A stretch of 64,000 bases of DNA from Planctomycetota bacterium (GTDB taxonomy: Bacteria; Planctomycetota; UBA11346). A program made the translations under genes and the position numbers. The notes beneath the pieces are model-generated. The model ran no database searches, was not told the origin of the DNA, and saw nothing but the letters and a program-made list of their open reading frames with translations. Location of the stretch: NCBI GenBank assembly GCA_016745075.1, contig JADGDD010000003.1, positions 62,001-126,000 of the forward strand, read 5' to 3'. This document shows positions 23,271 to 33,106 of the stretch, one piece after another (the stretch's first letter is position 1; each line of letters begins with the position of its first letter).

Positions 23271-24230
23271 TTACTCATCCCAGATGGATGAAGGGTCCTG
23301 CCCGTATAAACGTAAAAAGCGTTGTTTATCTTGGCACCAGCCGCCTGATAATAAGAGGCGGTCGGGAGCATCGGCAATAATTCGTTGTACGCTTTGATCT
23401 GGACGCAATTGATCAACAAATCGATGTGACAAATCTATCCATTCGTGCAATTCGGGTACAGCAAATGGTTTTGCGCGCCACGCACGTTCCATTGGAGTGC
23501 CACGCATAATATGGAGGTTATGAATTTTGACTGAATGAATTGGTAGGCTTGCGGTTAATTTACCAAGTTCTACGGCACTATTTTCGTTCTCAAAAGGTAA
23601 GCCAAGAATGAAATGGGCACAGATTTCAAAGTTTTTATTGGCGCAGCGCTCTACGGCATCAAGAAAGCATGCAAAATCATGGCCGCGGTTAGTAGCGCGA
23701 AGCGCTTGATCATTATCAGATTGGCAGCCCATTTCTATAGTTAAAAAGGTGCGTTTGCCCATCTCGTCAAAATAGTCAATTTTCTCATCTTCCATGCAGT
23801 CAGGTCTGGTGGAAATGCTTACGCCATGGCATTCAGGTAGCGAATCAGGGAGTGGATCGTATAATTTTTGTAGATCAGCGAGTGGTGCATAGGTATTTGA
23901 GAAGGCTTGGAAATAAGCAATAAACCCATCGACACTTTTTCTGTGGCGACGACGTAAGAATTTGCGCCCTCGATCCCATTGGTCTCGTATGGCATCGGGG
24001 CTAGCAAGAGAAGGAACAAAGCCATCGTTATTGCAATAGGTGCAGCCACCTTTTGCTACCGTACCGTCAATATTAGGACAAGTGAACCCAGCATTTAAGC
24101 AGAGTTTACGTAAACGTAAATCACCAAAACGGTCTGCTAAGTGTTCTCGATAACTACGGTAGCCCCAATGTCCGGTTGTAGTCAGAGAGGTTGGATTGAA
24201 AGATTCAGTAGAGGAGATGGGCCCATGCAT
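23271..24230 (-). CDS. Radical SAM protein, TIGR01212/YhcC family
   Basis: The start at 24230 is preferred: its ATG overlaps the upstream stop as TAATG, giving about 319 residues (E. coli YhcC is 309). The [4Fe-4S] segment FTCPNIDGTVAKGGCTYCNN is characteristic of this family. A later GVSISTRPDC block and the HFILGLPFENE segment agree with the radical-SAM TIM-barrel. The reaction of YhcC-type proteins is not established; a tRNA- or protein-modifying role has been suggested. The gene is coupled to a second radical-SAM gene at 24230-25009. Confidence 0.88.
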   Translation of the reverse strand: MHGPISSTESFNPTSLTTTGHWGYRSYREHLADRFGDLRLRKLCLNAGFTCPNIDGTVAKGGCTYCNNDGFVPSLASPDAIRDQWDRGRKFLRRRHRKSVDGFIAYFQAFSNTYAPLADLQKLYDPLPDSLPECHGVSISTRPDCMEDEKIDYFDEMGKRTFLTIEMGCQSDNDQALRATNRGHDFACFLDAVERCANKNFEICAHFILGLPFENENSAVELGKLTASLPIHSVKIHNLHIMRGTPMERAWRAKPFAVPELHEWIDLSHRFVDQLRPDQSVQRIIADAPDRLLLSGGWCQDKQRFLRLYGQDPSSIWDE

Positions 24231-25009
24231 TAGATATGTACCGAAACCATAGCAGCAGGTAACAGGTTTTGGGCAGCTTGCTGCCATTCTTCCAAGAGCT
24301 CACACTCAACCGCGCACGTTTTATCTGTAGGGGTATCACGTTCGACAGTAGTCAGTTGAATTTCGACTGGTTTCAGAGCTGCCATATCAGTTAACCAACG
24401 GTCTTGAGCGCGTTCACCACAATTGCCACCAGTACCATTCGGACCAATAAAGAGTAGTGTTTGAATGCGCAAATTTTTAAAACTTTGTGTATAATTAATA
24501 CGTTCGCTGAGTGTGCGTTCTTTTTCTAAGCTCCAACTTCCATCAGCAAGATTTGGGTCCCATTTGACATACACTAAGTCGGCAAGTTCTAGGCCTTTAC
24601 GGCTCGTATCCTCACGGAGGCCATCGCCATTCGTGAGGATAACGGTTTTAATGGCATGTTGGTCACATTGTGGTTTCAGCCAGCTCATAAAATCGGCAAA
24701 TTGTGGGTGGTCTGTAGGTTCGCCAGATCCAGCAATGCAAATAACGTCAATTGATGTCTTATCAATTGCTTTAAGAGCAGCGCTTACACCTTCTTGGATA
24801 GGCTCAAGCGGAGCCACCGTTTCTTTCGGTAAGCGTGGGAGCTTGCCAAGTTGGCAATACGGACAGTTCCAGCCGCAATGTAAATAGCCGGGGGCAGACA
24901 TACTTACACCAAGGCTTTGTCCAAAACGGCGTGACCGGACAGGGCCATAGACAAAGTCTTCAGGTACATGGCCACCACTTTTCTCAACTTGTTCTTGAAA
25001 GTTAGACAT
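24230..25009 (-). CDS. Radical SAM protein, COG0731-like
   Basis: The 259-residue protein contains VYGPVRSRRFGQSLGVSM followed by HCGWNCPYCQLG. That is the CxxxCxxC cluster motif preceded by the P-V-x-S-R-R-x-G-x-S-L-G signature of COG0731 Fe-S oxidoreductases. A glycine-rich CIAGSGEPTDHP segment binds SAM. The substrate is unknown; relatives include wybutosine-type tRNA-modification enzymes, but the similarity does not prove that role. The stop overlaps the start of the YhcC-like gene. Confidence 0.85.
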   Translation of the reverse strand: MSNFQEQVEKSGGHVPEDFVYGPVRSRRFGQSLGVSMSAPGYLHCGWNCPYCQLGKLPRLPKETVAPLEPIQEGVSAALKAIDKTSIDVICIAGSGEPTDHPQFADFMSWLKPQCDQHAIKTVILTNGDGLREDTSRKGLELADLVYVKWDPNLADGSWSLEKERTLSERINYTQSFKNLRIQTLLFIGPNGTGGNCGERAQDRWLTDMAALKPVEIQLTTVERDTPTDKTCAVECELLEEWQQAAQNLLPAAMVSVHI

Positions 25010-25065
25010 TGGTGGGATTAGAACGAGCCTTTGCGCTAACGCAATCTCAGAAAAACGGGCGGTTT

Positions 25066-26961
25066 TTAATCAGATATGGTAGTGGGCTTGTTTACAGCAC
25101 GTGCCCATAACAGGGCAACCCCAGCAAAAACAAGTTCAGCACCGACATAGCCCATCAAGTTGGCGAAGATAGAATCAGTAAAACCGTAGCTATGCAGGCC
25201 GACACTCAGCAAGTTGACTCCAAACCAAGCAAGACTGACAATCGCACAGCAGACAACTAAACCAGCAGCCATACCATTTTCTTTCATTTGTCCGCCAATG
25301 CGAGCATGCATGAGCATCAACAACCACATCACAATCCATAAGGCACCATTTTCTTTTGGATCCCAGCCCCAAAAGCGGCCCCAGCTTTGATCACCCCAAA
25401 TGCCACCAAGAATGGTGCCAAACAAGGTAAAGAATAAAGCGATAATGGCAGAGGCATACATGATTTTCCCCAGATGGATTATATCTTTTGTTTGGGTTTT
25501 TTGAATAATCCGCTTAATCAGATACACGTGTCCAAGTAGTCCTGCAATAAAAGCCATGCCATAACCAATGGTGATGGTTACAACGTGAGTAGCCAACCAG
25601 AAGTTCGAATCAAGTACGGCAGAGAGCATGCCAAGAGTATCACCTTCGGCGGCATAACCAAGGCTGACAAAAATCATAATGGTTCCAAGTAAGGCTCCGA
25701 GTAAAAGGCCAAGACCATTCTTAAGGAAATACTCAAGGATGAGAAAACCACCAGCTCCGCACCAGCCAACAAATAAGATGCTTTCATATAAGGTTGAAAC
25801 AGGTGGACGACCCATAATAATCATGCGAAGAATAAGTCCCCATGTTTGGCAGCCAAGCGCAATGACGACACATGCAAGTGCACTGTAATATAGCGCTTTG
25901 GGCCATACAGCCATGGCAACAACAAGCGCAATAGCTGCTAAAATATAAAAAGTGAGGCTTTTGTAAAACCATTCTGCGGAATTATATCCAACTTCGAGAG
26001 ACATATTTTTGGCATCGGCAGTTGTTTGCAAATCAAGCACAGCGGCAGATTGTGTTGTGAGGGCAGTGCTGTCTTCAGCAATGATAGTGGCAATGCACTG
26101 TTCCCACGCATCTAAATGTTTTGTGACGTGTGGTTTGTCACCAACGGTGATGGTATGAATAACCGCTTCCCACGGTGTCATCCAAATCGTGTTGTCAGTA
26201 GCAGGGTCATCGCTGGGAATAACGGTGAGGCCACCCATGTTTGTACGTTTGGAGGCAGGAGCGAGGTCTTGTTGGATTGTTTGCCATAAAGTCAGCATGT
26301 CTTTATCAGCGTCGCTGAGGTCGTTTGGTGTTTTTTTAGATGCTGCACGAATACGTGGATTTAATTGGTCAAGATGGCGTAATAATACCAAAAAAGAAAA
26401 AGGTGTGTTTGTATCAACTTCAAATGCCTGCGCATTTTCTTCTATGCTAAACGTGTAACGCGGTAAAACGCAGGTGAGAGATTCGCTCAGTGCGACGACA
26501 AAGGATGCAATGTTATACAACTCAACAATCTGTTTTTCATCAGTAGTGAGAGCTTCTTGTCCTTTTTCAAACAAGGCAGCAATGAGCATCTGATGTTCTT
26601 GAAAGCCTTCACGGATAGCACGTAAAGTATACAAATGGTTTTTGGCGCTGGTGAGGCCAATAGCTTCAACGGTACGTGGATTACGAACATGGAATATTGG
26701 TCGTTCAAAAGCAACTTCAGGTTTGGTCATTAATTCTGTCAGCCATTGAATGGCAGAGCTTTTTTGACCGTTGCCATCTTTTGCTGAACGTTTGCGGTGG
26801 ACGGCGAGTAAGGTGTTTCGAGCGAAAGTATCCAGTGGTTTAATACGACCATTTTCTTGTATTGCAATATGTGCGAATGGAGTTGGTTCAAAGAGTTGTT
26901 CTGATTCGCTGGAGTGCAAGATGGTGCTCAGAGCAAGTAGGCATAATAAAATGTATTTCAT
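25066..26961 (-). CDS. ccsA: Cytochrome c maturation protein CcsA/ResC with N-terminal extension
   Basis: The 631-residue protein has a signal-like N-terminus and a long soluble region (about 20-330) beginning with the PFAHIAIQENGRIKPLDTFARN block of large CcsA proteins. A membrane region of about eight helices follows. It carries the haem-handling tryptophan-rich WWD-type segment (WGRFWGWDPKENGALWIVMW) and external histidines. With ResB it forms the System II synthetase that ligates haem to CXXCH. It is translationally coupled to resB (ATGA). It is required for the cytochromes encoded at 12-20 kb. Confidence 0.93.
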   Translation of the reverse strand: MKYILLCLLALSTILHSSESEQLFEPTPFAHIAIQENGRIKPLDTFARNTLLAVHRKRSAKDGNGQKSSAIQWLTELMTKPEVAFERPIFHVRNPRTVEAIGLTSAKNHLYTLRAIREGFQEHQMLIAALFEKGQEALTTDEKQIVELYNIASFVVALSESLTCVLPRYTFSIEENAQAFEVDTNTPFSFLVLLRHLDQLNPRIRAASKKTPNDLSDADKDMLTLWQTIQQDLAPASKRTNMGGLTVIPSDDPATDNTIWMTPWEAVIHTITVGDKPHVTKHLDAWEQCIATIIAEDSTALTTQSAAVLDLQTTADAKNMSLEVGYNSAEWFYKSLTFYILAAIALVVAMAVWPKALYYSALACVVIALGCQTWGLILRMIIMGRPPVSTLYESILFVGWCGAGGFLILEYFLKNGLGLLLGALLGTIMIFVSLGYAAEGDTLGMLSAVLDSNFWLATHVVTITIGYGMAFIAGLLGHVYLIKRIIQKTQTKDIIHLGKIMYASAIIALFFTLFGTILGGIWGDQSWGRFWGWDPKENGALWIVMWLLMLMHARIGGQMKENGMAAGLVVCCAIVSLAWFGVNLLSVGLHSYGFTDSIFANLMGYVGAELVFAGVALLWARAVNKPTTISD

Positions 26962-28106
26962 GCTGTTTCTCCAGCGCTTATATCTTCAGCGGGCTTTTTG
27001 TCTTTGTTCAGCAAGCGTGGCAAATGGAGAACTAAATGGACAAGTAAGCCAAAGCACATAATTAAACTAGAGATATAGGGGAATATTTGCCCAACATTAC
27101 GAACGACTTGTAGGGCTGACCAGTCTGGCCGACCATTTGTACCAACAGCAAAATCTTGTTGGTAACAGGTATAGCCCATTAAACGTAGCGGCTCATTCAT
27201 GCTAATAACCGCTTCACGTTTAATAGTACTACCGGTATTTGCATCGGTAGTTGTGATTTCTACAACCGATTTATAGCTTTTGGCCATACCGCTACCTGCG
27301 TGATCTAAACGTTCGCCATCAATAAGACGTAGGGCAAATGGCAGCAGCAAATGTTCTTTGCGGAGAGCGATAAGATATTCAATGCCATCGCAGGTCATAC
27401 TCGGCATATCATCTGCAACCATACGTTCAAAGATGGTAACTGTGCGGGTGCCATTGTCATCGGTTACTTCGAGTATTGCGCCAGCGGTATTTGCTGATGG
27501 GTTTTGTTTGGGTGGTTGTTCGGTGATGTTCCAATTGGTGCCGTCGGTAGATGGTTCGCAATTACTGAGATATGTTTGAATATGGAGTGACCCAGTAAAC
27601 GATGTATGGGTGAGCTTGGCACCTTCGTATAAATATCCATGGGCAAAGGCTGTTACCTGATCTGTGTTTTCATCTGTGCGATTTACTAAGCAAAGTTCAC
27701 GATAATCTTGAACAACAGTGGTGCTGGTATTCTCACCTTCATAAAACATGAGGGTGCTTTCTGTGCTAGTGAAAGCAGTAATAAAGCCGCCAATTAATAG
27801 CAGAAGTGCTCCAGTATGGCTAATGGCAAGGCCTACTTGTCGATGGCCGCGTTTGGTAAATAAAAATGCAAAGAGATTGAAAAAAGTAATAATTAAAGTT
27901 AGGCGACATCCAGGAAGTGGAATATAATCAAATACAAAAATAAACCACGAAGAAAAATAGAGGTTTTGCGATTCAAAAAGCCCCATGTGTTTTTGCGCTA
28001 TAGAGCCAACTACCAACAAGACCATGAGCCAGTAGCAGCAGTACATAAAAATAAGAGGGTTAGCAAGTTGGCGCAACCAACGTGCTTCTGTTTGAGCATT
28101 ACTCAT
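26958..28106 (-). CDS. resB: Cytochrome c biogenesis protein ResB (Ccs1)
   Basis: The start at 28106 is chosen: GAGGAG lies upstream and the protein then opens MSNAQTEARWLRQLANP, with the first helix shortly after. About 382 residues. Helices lie at about 18-38, 55-75 and 90-110, followed by a large periplasmic domain (about 125-340) and a last helix near 350. That is the four-TM ResB plan. RLMGYTCYQQDFAVG near the end of the soluble domain matches the ResB family. It overlaps the genes on both sides by 4-8 nt. Confidence 0.88.
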   Translation of the reverse strand: MSNAQTEARWLRQLANPLIFMYCCYWLMVLLVVGSIAQKHMGLFESQNLYFSSWFIFVFDYIPLPGCRLTLIITFFNLFAFLFTKRGHRQVGLAISHTGALLLLIGGFITAFTSTESTLMFYEGENTSTTVVQDYRELCLVNRTDENTDQVTAFAHGYLYEGAKLTHTSFTGSLHIQTYLSNCEPSTDGTNWNITEQPPKQNPSANTAGAILEVTDDNGTRTVTIFERMVADDMPSMTCDGIEYLIALRKEHLLLPFALRLIDGERLDHAGSGMAKSYKSVVEITTTDANTGSTIKREAVISMNEPLRLMGYTCYQQDFAVGTNGRPDWSALQVVRNVGQIFPYISSLIMCFGLLVHLVLHLPRLLNKDKKPAEDISAGETA

Positions 28107-28698
28107 TGCCAGTCTCCTCTGTTGTTTGTGCTTGAGTTGCTTGCACGCGGATTGATTCGCACAGTTCCAAGAAGACAGGGGTGAGACTTTCAAAATCATT
28201 ACTATGAATCATGAGCTTAGTAAAAACGGTGCGCCTACCGAAAATATGTATGGCACCAAGAAAAGACTCTTCAGGTTTGGCAACATTACGGATTTCTACC
28301 CAGACAAATGTGTCTGTATGGTTGATGCCTGGGTCGTCTTCAGAAGCGAAGGCAGCCAGACCGGCTTGCCCACGCCAGCGGTTAAGGTTTGGAAGTATGC
28401 CGCCACCGAGAACAGAGATAGTACAACGGCCGGAATTGGCTGTTGTTTGCAATTGGAGATTTGCCAGTTGGAAGCCAGATTTTATCTCACCTTCAGTCCA
28501 GCCATTTGGGGTTGTCCATACAACAGGCGCAGGGGCTTCTGCTGTTTCTTGGTGTATGATATCGCTTGTTTCGGGAGCCGTTGGTTTGGGTACAGAATAG
28601 GTACGCACGGCGAGAGAATCATGAGGCCCTTTGAAGGCTAAAAAAAGGATGACACAAGCAGCAATAACGAGACTTATGGCAGCAGCACTGTTTTTCAT
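28099..28698 (-). CDS. Membrane-anchored protein with NRWRGQ-type domain
   Basis: This 199-residue protein has one N-terminal span (about 6-25), a Pro/Glu-rich linker and a C-terminal domain of about 130 residues. The domain starts at TTPNGWTEGEIKSGFQLANL and contains NLNRWRGQAGL. Similar W-x-x-P..NRWRGQ domains occur in PVC-type genomes, often in lipoproteins. Their function is unknown. The gene sits inside the ccs operon with ATGA overlaps, so a role in cytochrome assembly or the local envelope is plausible (inference). Confidence 0.75.
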   Translation of the reverse strand: MKNSAAAISLVIAACVILFLAFKGPHDSLAVRTYSVPKPTAPETSDIIHQETAEAPAPVVWTTPNGWTEGEIKSGFQLANLQLQTTANSGRCTISVLGGGILPNLNRWRGQAGLAAFASEDDPGINHTDTFVWVEIRNVAKPEESFLGAIHIFGRRTVFTKLMIHSNDFESLTPVFLELCESIRVQATQAQTTEETGNE

Positions 28699-28853
28699 GG
28701 CTGTACCTCTTGCTGCATGCCTTTCTGGGTATCGGTTTGGGCATCAGAAACATATTGTGGACAAATGTTGTAGGCGTAATCGCAAGCCAGCAGAACGGTC
28801 CCGGCTAGCATGGCCACCCAAATCCACAGATGGACTTTTTTACTATTTTTCAT
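28695..28853 (-). CDS. Small single-pass membrane protein, first gene of the ccs operon
   Basis: About 52 residues: a basic start (MKNSKKVH), one membrane span (LWIWVAMLAGTVLLACDYAY) and a polar tail rich in Gln and Asp. Its stop overlaps the next ATG (ATGA). An ATG two codons earlier (28859) is equally possible. No family was recognised. Its place at the head of a System II operon suggests an assembly accessory factor (inference). Confidence 0.6.
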   Translation of the reverse strand: MKNSKKVHLWIWVAMLAGTVLLACDYAYNICPQYVSDAQTDTQKGMQQEVQP

Positions 28854-28960
28854 GGGCATAGCATCAAAGAAAGGTATGCATATGCTAGTGCTAACGCATG
28901 CATACATCACTAATATCGTTTCTTGTTGACCGAAGCATGCAGCAAGCGCATGCTTTAGCG

Positions 28961-30400
28961 ATGAAACATGTAGTTGTAATTGGTGGTGGAGTCGGCGGTC
29001 TCAGCACAGCGTATTTTTTACAAGAGCAAGCTCGTGAACAAGGCGTTGAGTTACGAGTAACTATTTTAGAGGCTCGTGACCGTTGGGGTGGTGTTACATC
29101 ATCCAGTACACAGGATGGGTTTACCTTAGAACATGGGCCAGATTCGGTCATCCGGACCAAGCCAGCAGGCATGGCTTTATTTAAAAAGTTAGGCTTGGAC
29201 GAGAAGTTGGTCGGCACCAACCCCGCACTTACGGGATCGCTTATTGTGCGCGGGACTAAGTTGATCCCGATTCCCAAAGGCTTATATCTGTTGGCTCCTG
29301 GTCGAATGTTGCCATTTGCTTTATCACCAATGATGACTTGGCGTGGTAAACTGCGTACTGGACTGGACCTTATTTTGCCACGACGTGCTGCTGGAGCTCC
29401 AGAAGAGAGTCTCGCTCAATTTGTACGGAGACGTTTAGGGCAGGAGTCCTTAGAACGTATAGCCCAGCCATTGGTTGGTGGTATTTATACGGCAGATCCA
29501 GAGCATTTGAGCCTATCCCATTGTATGCCGCAATTTTTAGAAATGGAACAAGAGCATCGTAGCCTCATTTGGGCGATGCGTAAACGTGCGAATGCGATGA
29601 AAAAACAAGCGCAAAAATCTCAACAGGCCAGTGGTGCAGTGTCTGGAGCTCGCTATGGATTATTTGTTTCTTGTGAGGGTGGCCTGCAAACAATGATTGC
29701 TGCTTTAGTTACGGCAAATAGCGAAGCAGAGATGTGTATTAATAGCCCTGTAACATCATTGGAGCGGACTGAATCTGGTTATGAACTTCAGGTATCTGAT
29801 GAAAAGATTGTCGCGGATGCGGTGGTTTTAGCTGTTCAAGCGCAACCAGCCGCACTATTGAGTAAGAATATACATCCAGAATTATCGGAAGATCTTGCTA
29901 GTATTCCTTACGCAAGTGTGGCAACGGTTAACATCGCATTCAAAAAATCGCAAATAAAAGACCTGCCAGATGCAGCAGGTTTTGTGGTTCCCGCAGTAGA
30001 GGGTCGGCATATGATTGCCTGTACCTTCTCATCAGTAAAGTATGATAACCGAGCACCAGAGGATGGTGTATTGTTGCGTGCTTTTGTTGGTGGTGCCATG
30101 CATGAGGGGCACCTGAACGTGAGTGATGAAACGATGACAACTCGTATTATCAGTGATTTGCGTGATTGGTTGAAGGTAGAAGGTGAGCCGTTATTTTCTA
30201 CTGTTCATAGATATAACAACGCGATGGCGCAGCCTTTGGTGGGTCACGCTCAGATATTGAAACGAATACGTTCTCAAGAACAACGTTTAGATGGATTTGC
30301 GTTGGTGGGTAACGGCTACGAAGGTGTTGGCATACCTGATATCGTTGCTCAAGGAGAAGATGCAGCTCAGCGAATTATTAGTGCCTTCGCTGAGCTGTAA
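28961..30400 (+). CDS. hemY: Protoporphyrinogen oxidase (HemY/HemG type)
   Basis: The start at 28961 places the dinucleotide-binding motif at the very N-terminus (MKHVVVIGGGVGGLSTAYFLQ), as usual; the track start adds 21 unlikely residues. About 479 residues. The second FAD block is LEARDRWGGVTSS, LEHGPDSVIRTKPAG is typical of HemY, and the C-terminal FAD motif is LVGNGYEGVGIPDIVAQGEDAA. It oxidises protoporphyrinogen IX to protoporphyrin IX with FAD, which supplies haem. It is divergent from the ccs operon, a sensible haem-related pairing. Confidence 0.93.
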   Translation: MKHVVVIGGGVGGLSTAYFLQEQAREQGVELRVTILEARDRWGGVTSSSTQDGFTLEHGPDSVIRTKPAGMALFKKLGLDEKLVGTNPALTGSLIVRGTKLIPIPKGLYLLAPGRMLPFALSPMMTWRGKLRTGLDLILPRRAAGAPEESLAQFVRRRLGQESLERIAQPLVGGIYTADPEHLSLSHCMPQFLEMEQEHRSLIWAMRKRANAMKKQAQKSQQASGAVSGARYGLFVSCEGGLQTMIAALVTANSEAEMCINSPVTSLERTESGYELQVSDEKIVADAVVLAVQAQPAALLSKNIHPELSEDLASIPYASVATVNIAFKKSQIKDLPDAAGFVVPAVEGRHMIACTFSSVKYDNRAPEDGVLLRAFVGGAMHEGHLNVSDETMTTRIISDLRDWLKVEGEPLFSTVHRYNNAMAQPLVGHAQILKRIRSQEQRLDGFALVGNGYEGVGIPDIVAQGEDAAQRIISAFAEL

Positions 30401-30426
30401 TTGTTGGTAATAAACCTCAAGAAAGC

Positions 30427-32100
30427 CTATTTTTTCTGTGTTTTTGCCCATGAATCACGCAGGGTTGCGGTTCGGTTAAAGACAAGTTTTTCAGAAGTGC
30501 TGTCCTCTGAATCAGCACAAAAGTAGGCAAGACGTTCAAATTGATAAGCGGTTTCTGCTTGGGCAGAGGCAAGCGATGGTTCAATTTTCCCCATAATAAT
30601 GGTTTTAGATTCAGGATTGATTTTATCCAAAAATGAACGGCCATCACTTTCATCTGCGGGGTCTTCATCAGTAAAGAGCGAATCGTACAAACGAATTTCA
30701 GCATCCAGTGCGTGTGCAGCACTGACCCAATGAATGGTGCCTTTAATACGACGACCATCAGGTGTATGCCCGCCCTTCGTTTCGGGATCGTAGGTACAGT
30801 GCACTTCAGTAATTATTCCATCATCGTCTTTTAAGCAGCCTGTACAGGTTACAATATAACCATAACGTAAACGCACTTCTTGTCCTGGTTTTAGGCGATG
30901 GTATTTACGAGAAGCTTCTTCACGGAAATCATCACGTTCAATCCACAGTTCTTTTGAGAATGGAATCAATCGTGTGCCATCATCTGGATTTTCAGGATTA
31001 TTAATTGCTTCGAGTTCTTCAGTGAGTCCGTCTGGATAATTTGTGACGACTAACTTAACCGGATCAAGAACACCCATTACGCGTAGTGCTGATTTGTTAA
31101 GGTTTTCACGCACGCAATGTTCAAGTAAAGCAATCTCTGTAGTACTATTATACTTAGTTACTCCAATTCGTTCACAGAAATCACGAATAGCCGTAGCAGG
31201 ATAGCCGCGGCGACGGAGGCCTGAAATAGTTGGCAGACGAGGATCATTCCAGTTATCGACGTGATGTTCCGTAACGAGCTGCAACAACTTACGCTTACTC
31301 ATTACAGTATAACCAAGATTTAAACGGGCGAATTCAATTTGTTGCGGGTGACATGGGACAGACTCAAGGGTATCAAGAAACCAATCATACAGTGGGCGGT
31401 GATTCTCAAATTCCAAAGTACAAATGGAATGGGTGACCCCTTCAATTGCATCTTCTAAGCCATGAGCCCAATCATACATAGGATAGATACACCACGTGGA
31501 ACCAGTACGGTGATGCTTCTCATGCAAGATTCGATACATCAACGGATCGCGTAGATTCATATTTGGCGAAGCCATATCAATCTTAGCACGCAACACTTTT
31601 TCACCATTTTTAAATTCACCAGCACGCATGCGAGCAAATAAATCAAGGTTCTCATCGACAGAACGATCACGATATGGACTCTCTTTACCTGCTTGAGTCA
31701 AATTACCACGATATTCACTGATTTCTTCACCTGTCAGATCGTCAACATAGGCTTTTCCCTTCGTAATGAGTTCAACGGCCCAATTGTACATCTGCTCAAA
31801 GTAATCACTTGCAAAGCGAACCTCACCATGCCATTGCCAGCCCAACCAGCGAACATCATCCATGATACTATCAACGTATTCTGTATCTTCTTTCGTTGGA
31901 TTTGTATCATCAAAGCGTAAATTACAGTGTCCATCAAAGCTTTTGGCCAAACCAAAGTTCAGACAAATAGACTTTGCATGCCCGATATGTAGATAACCAT
32001 TTGGCTCTGGCGGAAAGCGGGTTTGAACAATCTTATTCGGCTTGGAAACCAGCTCAGATTCAATTAACCCAGCAACAAAATTCACACTTGATTCACTCAT
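30427..32100 (-). CDS. glnS: Glutaminyl-tRNA synthetase
   Basis: The 557-residue class I synthetase has the HIGH-type motif [15 protein letters not shown] near residue 32, GlnRS-specific [36 protein letters not shown], and the KMSKS-type VMSKRKL. The C-terminal anticodon-binding beta barrels ([23 protein letters not shown]) are complete. A true GlnRS implies direct charging of tRNA-Gln rather than only the GatCAB route. It is convergent with hemY, separated by 26 nt. Confidence 0.97.
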   Translation of the reverse strand: MSESSVNFVAGLIESELVSKPNKIVQTRFPPEPNGYLHIGHAKSICLNFGLAKSFDGHCNLRFDDTNPTKEDTEYVDSIMDDVRWLGWQWHGEVRFASDYFEQMYNWAVELITKGKAYVDDLTGEEISEYRGNLTQAGKESPYRDRSVDENLDLFARMRAGEFKNGEKVLRAKIDMASPNMNLRDPLMYRILHEKHHRTGSTWCIYPMYDWAHGLEDAIEGVTHSICTLEFENHRPLYDWFLDTLESVPCHPQQIEFARLNLGYTVMSKRKLLQLVTEHHVDNWNDPRLPTISGLRRRGYPATAIRDFCERIGVTKYNSTTEIALLEHCVRENLNKSALRVMGVLDPVKLVVTNYPDGLTEELEAINNPENPDDGTRLIPFSKELWIERDDFREEASRKYHRLKPGQEVRLRYGYIVTCTGCLKDDDGIITEVHCTYDPETKGGHTPDGRRIKGTIHWVSAAHALDAEIRLYDSLFTDEDPADESDGRSFLDKINPESKTIIMGKIEPSLASAQAETAYQFERLAYFCADSEDSTSEKLVFNRTATLRDSWAKTQKK

Positions 32101-32176
32101 AACAGAATTGTGCTCTAGATCACGTTTCGGCTAGTCTTAATTTAAATAATAAAAGACAGTCAAATATTAGTGGACA

Positions 32177-33088
32177 ATGTCAGTGTGTCGATTAGTGTGG
32201 AGTATGGTTGTGGCGAGGAAGTTTTTGGTGCGGGAGGGTGTTCCTGGATGTTATCATGTGATGAGTCGTTGTGTTCGACGATTACACTGTTTGGACGATT
32301 TCCGTAAAGGTTTGCTGGAAAAAAGTTTACGTTATCATGCTGATAAAATGGCTATAGATGTGATGACTTATGCGGTGATGGGCAATCATATGCATGTTGT
32401 AGTGCGGATTCGGCCCGATGAGGCGGCAGAGTGGAGTGCAGAGGATGTTGTTGATCGGTGGTTTGAATTAGTGCCGATGTGGAGCAGTACCTACGGCAAT
32501 GGTGATATGAGCTTGGAAGAACAGGCAGAGAAAGAGTGTAAGCGTAGATATGTTGAAGATTCTGGGTGGGTAGAGGAACGTCGTGCACGGCTCTGTAGCT
32601 TGAGTTGGTTTATGCGTTTGGTGAAGCAAAAGATTGCCCGTCGTGCAAATCAAGAAGATGGTGTAACAGGACATTTTTGGGATGAACGCTTTAAATCGGT
32701 GAGTTTACCAGATCAACGCGCCGTTATTGCTTGCATGGTATATGTAGATTTAAATCCGTTTCGTGCAGGTACATGTGATGCGCCAGAGCATGGTCGATAT
32801 ATTGGTTTACATGACCGAGTGAAGGATGTACAGCGAGAGAAGCAAGGTCAGTATTCGGAAGAAGTGGACTATTCAGTCTATAGAAGGTGGGTGGTGCCGT
32901 TGTGGGCGTGTGGCCAATTGGTTCGAAATGTAAGACACGGAGTTAATCGAAGGTGGACTTTTGACCGTTGTTCGTTGTCATCAAAGGAATATGTCACATT
33001 GATTGATCAAGCTGCGAGAGATGCACGAGGCGATAAAAAACAACTCGCACAAACGATAGAATCGTTGTGCGAGCGTTTAGCCTTATAA
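32177..33088 (+). CDS. REP-associated (Y1_Tnp) HUH transposase-like protein
   Basis: About 303 residues. An N-terminal Y1 domain starts PGCYHVMSRCVRRLHCLDD, carries the HUH metal site in VMGNHMHVVV, and ends with a YVDLNPFRAGT segment holding the conserved Tyr. An ATG at 32204 is an alternative start. A C-terminal extension is present. RAYT proteins nick single-stranded DNA at REP palindromes and are usually single-copy domesticated genes. No flanking terminal repeats or target duplication were seen. It sits alone between glnS and glgP, so it may be domesticated. It appears intact. Confidence 0.88.
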   Translation: MSVCRLVWSMVVARKFLVREGVPGCYHVMSRCVRRLHCLDDFRKGLLEKSLRYHADKMAIDVMTYAVMGNHMHVVVRIRPDEAAEWSAEDVVDRWFELVPMWSSTYGNGDMSLEEQAEKECKRRYVEDSGWVEERRARLCSLSWFMRLVKQKIARRANQEDGVTGHFWDERFKSVSLPDQRAVIACMVYVDLNPFRAGTCDAPEHGRYIGLHDRVKDVQREKQGQYSEEVDYSVYRRWVVPLWACGQLVRNVRHGVNRRWTFDRCSLSSKEYVTLIDQAARDARGDKKQLAQTIESLCERLAL

Positions 33089-33106
33089 TGAGGTCGGTAG
33101 AGTTTG

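Noticed and set aside
28204-28641. 145- and 129-aa plus-strand ORFs over the NRWRGQ gene
   Set aside because: Antisense to a gene that is coupled at both ends with its operon neighbours.
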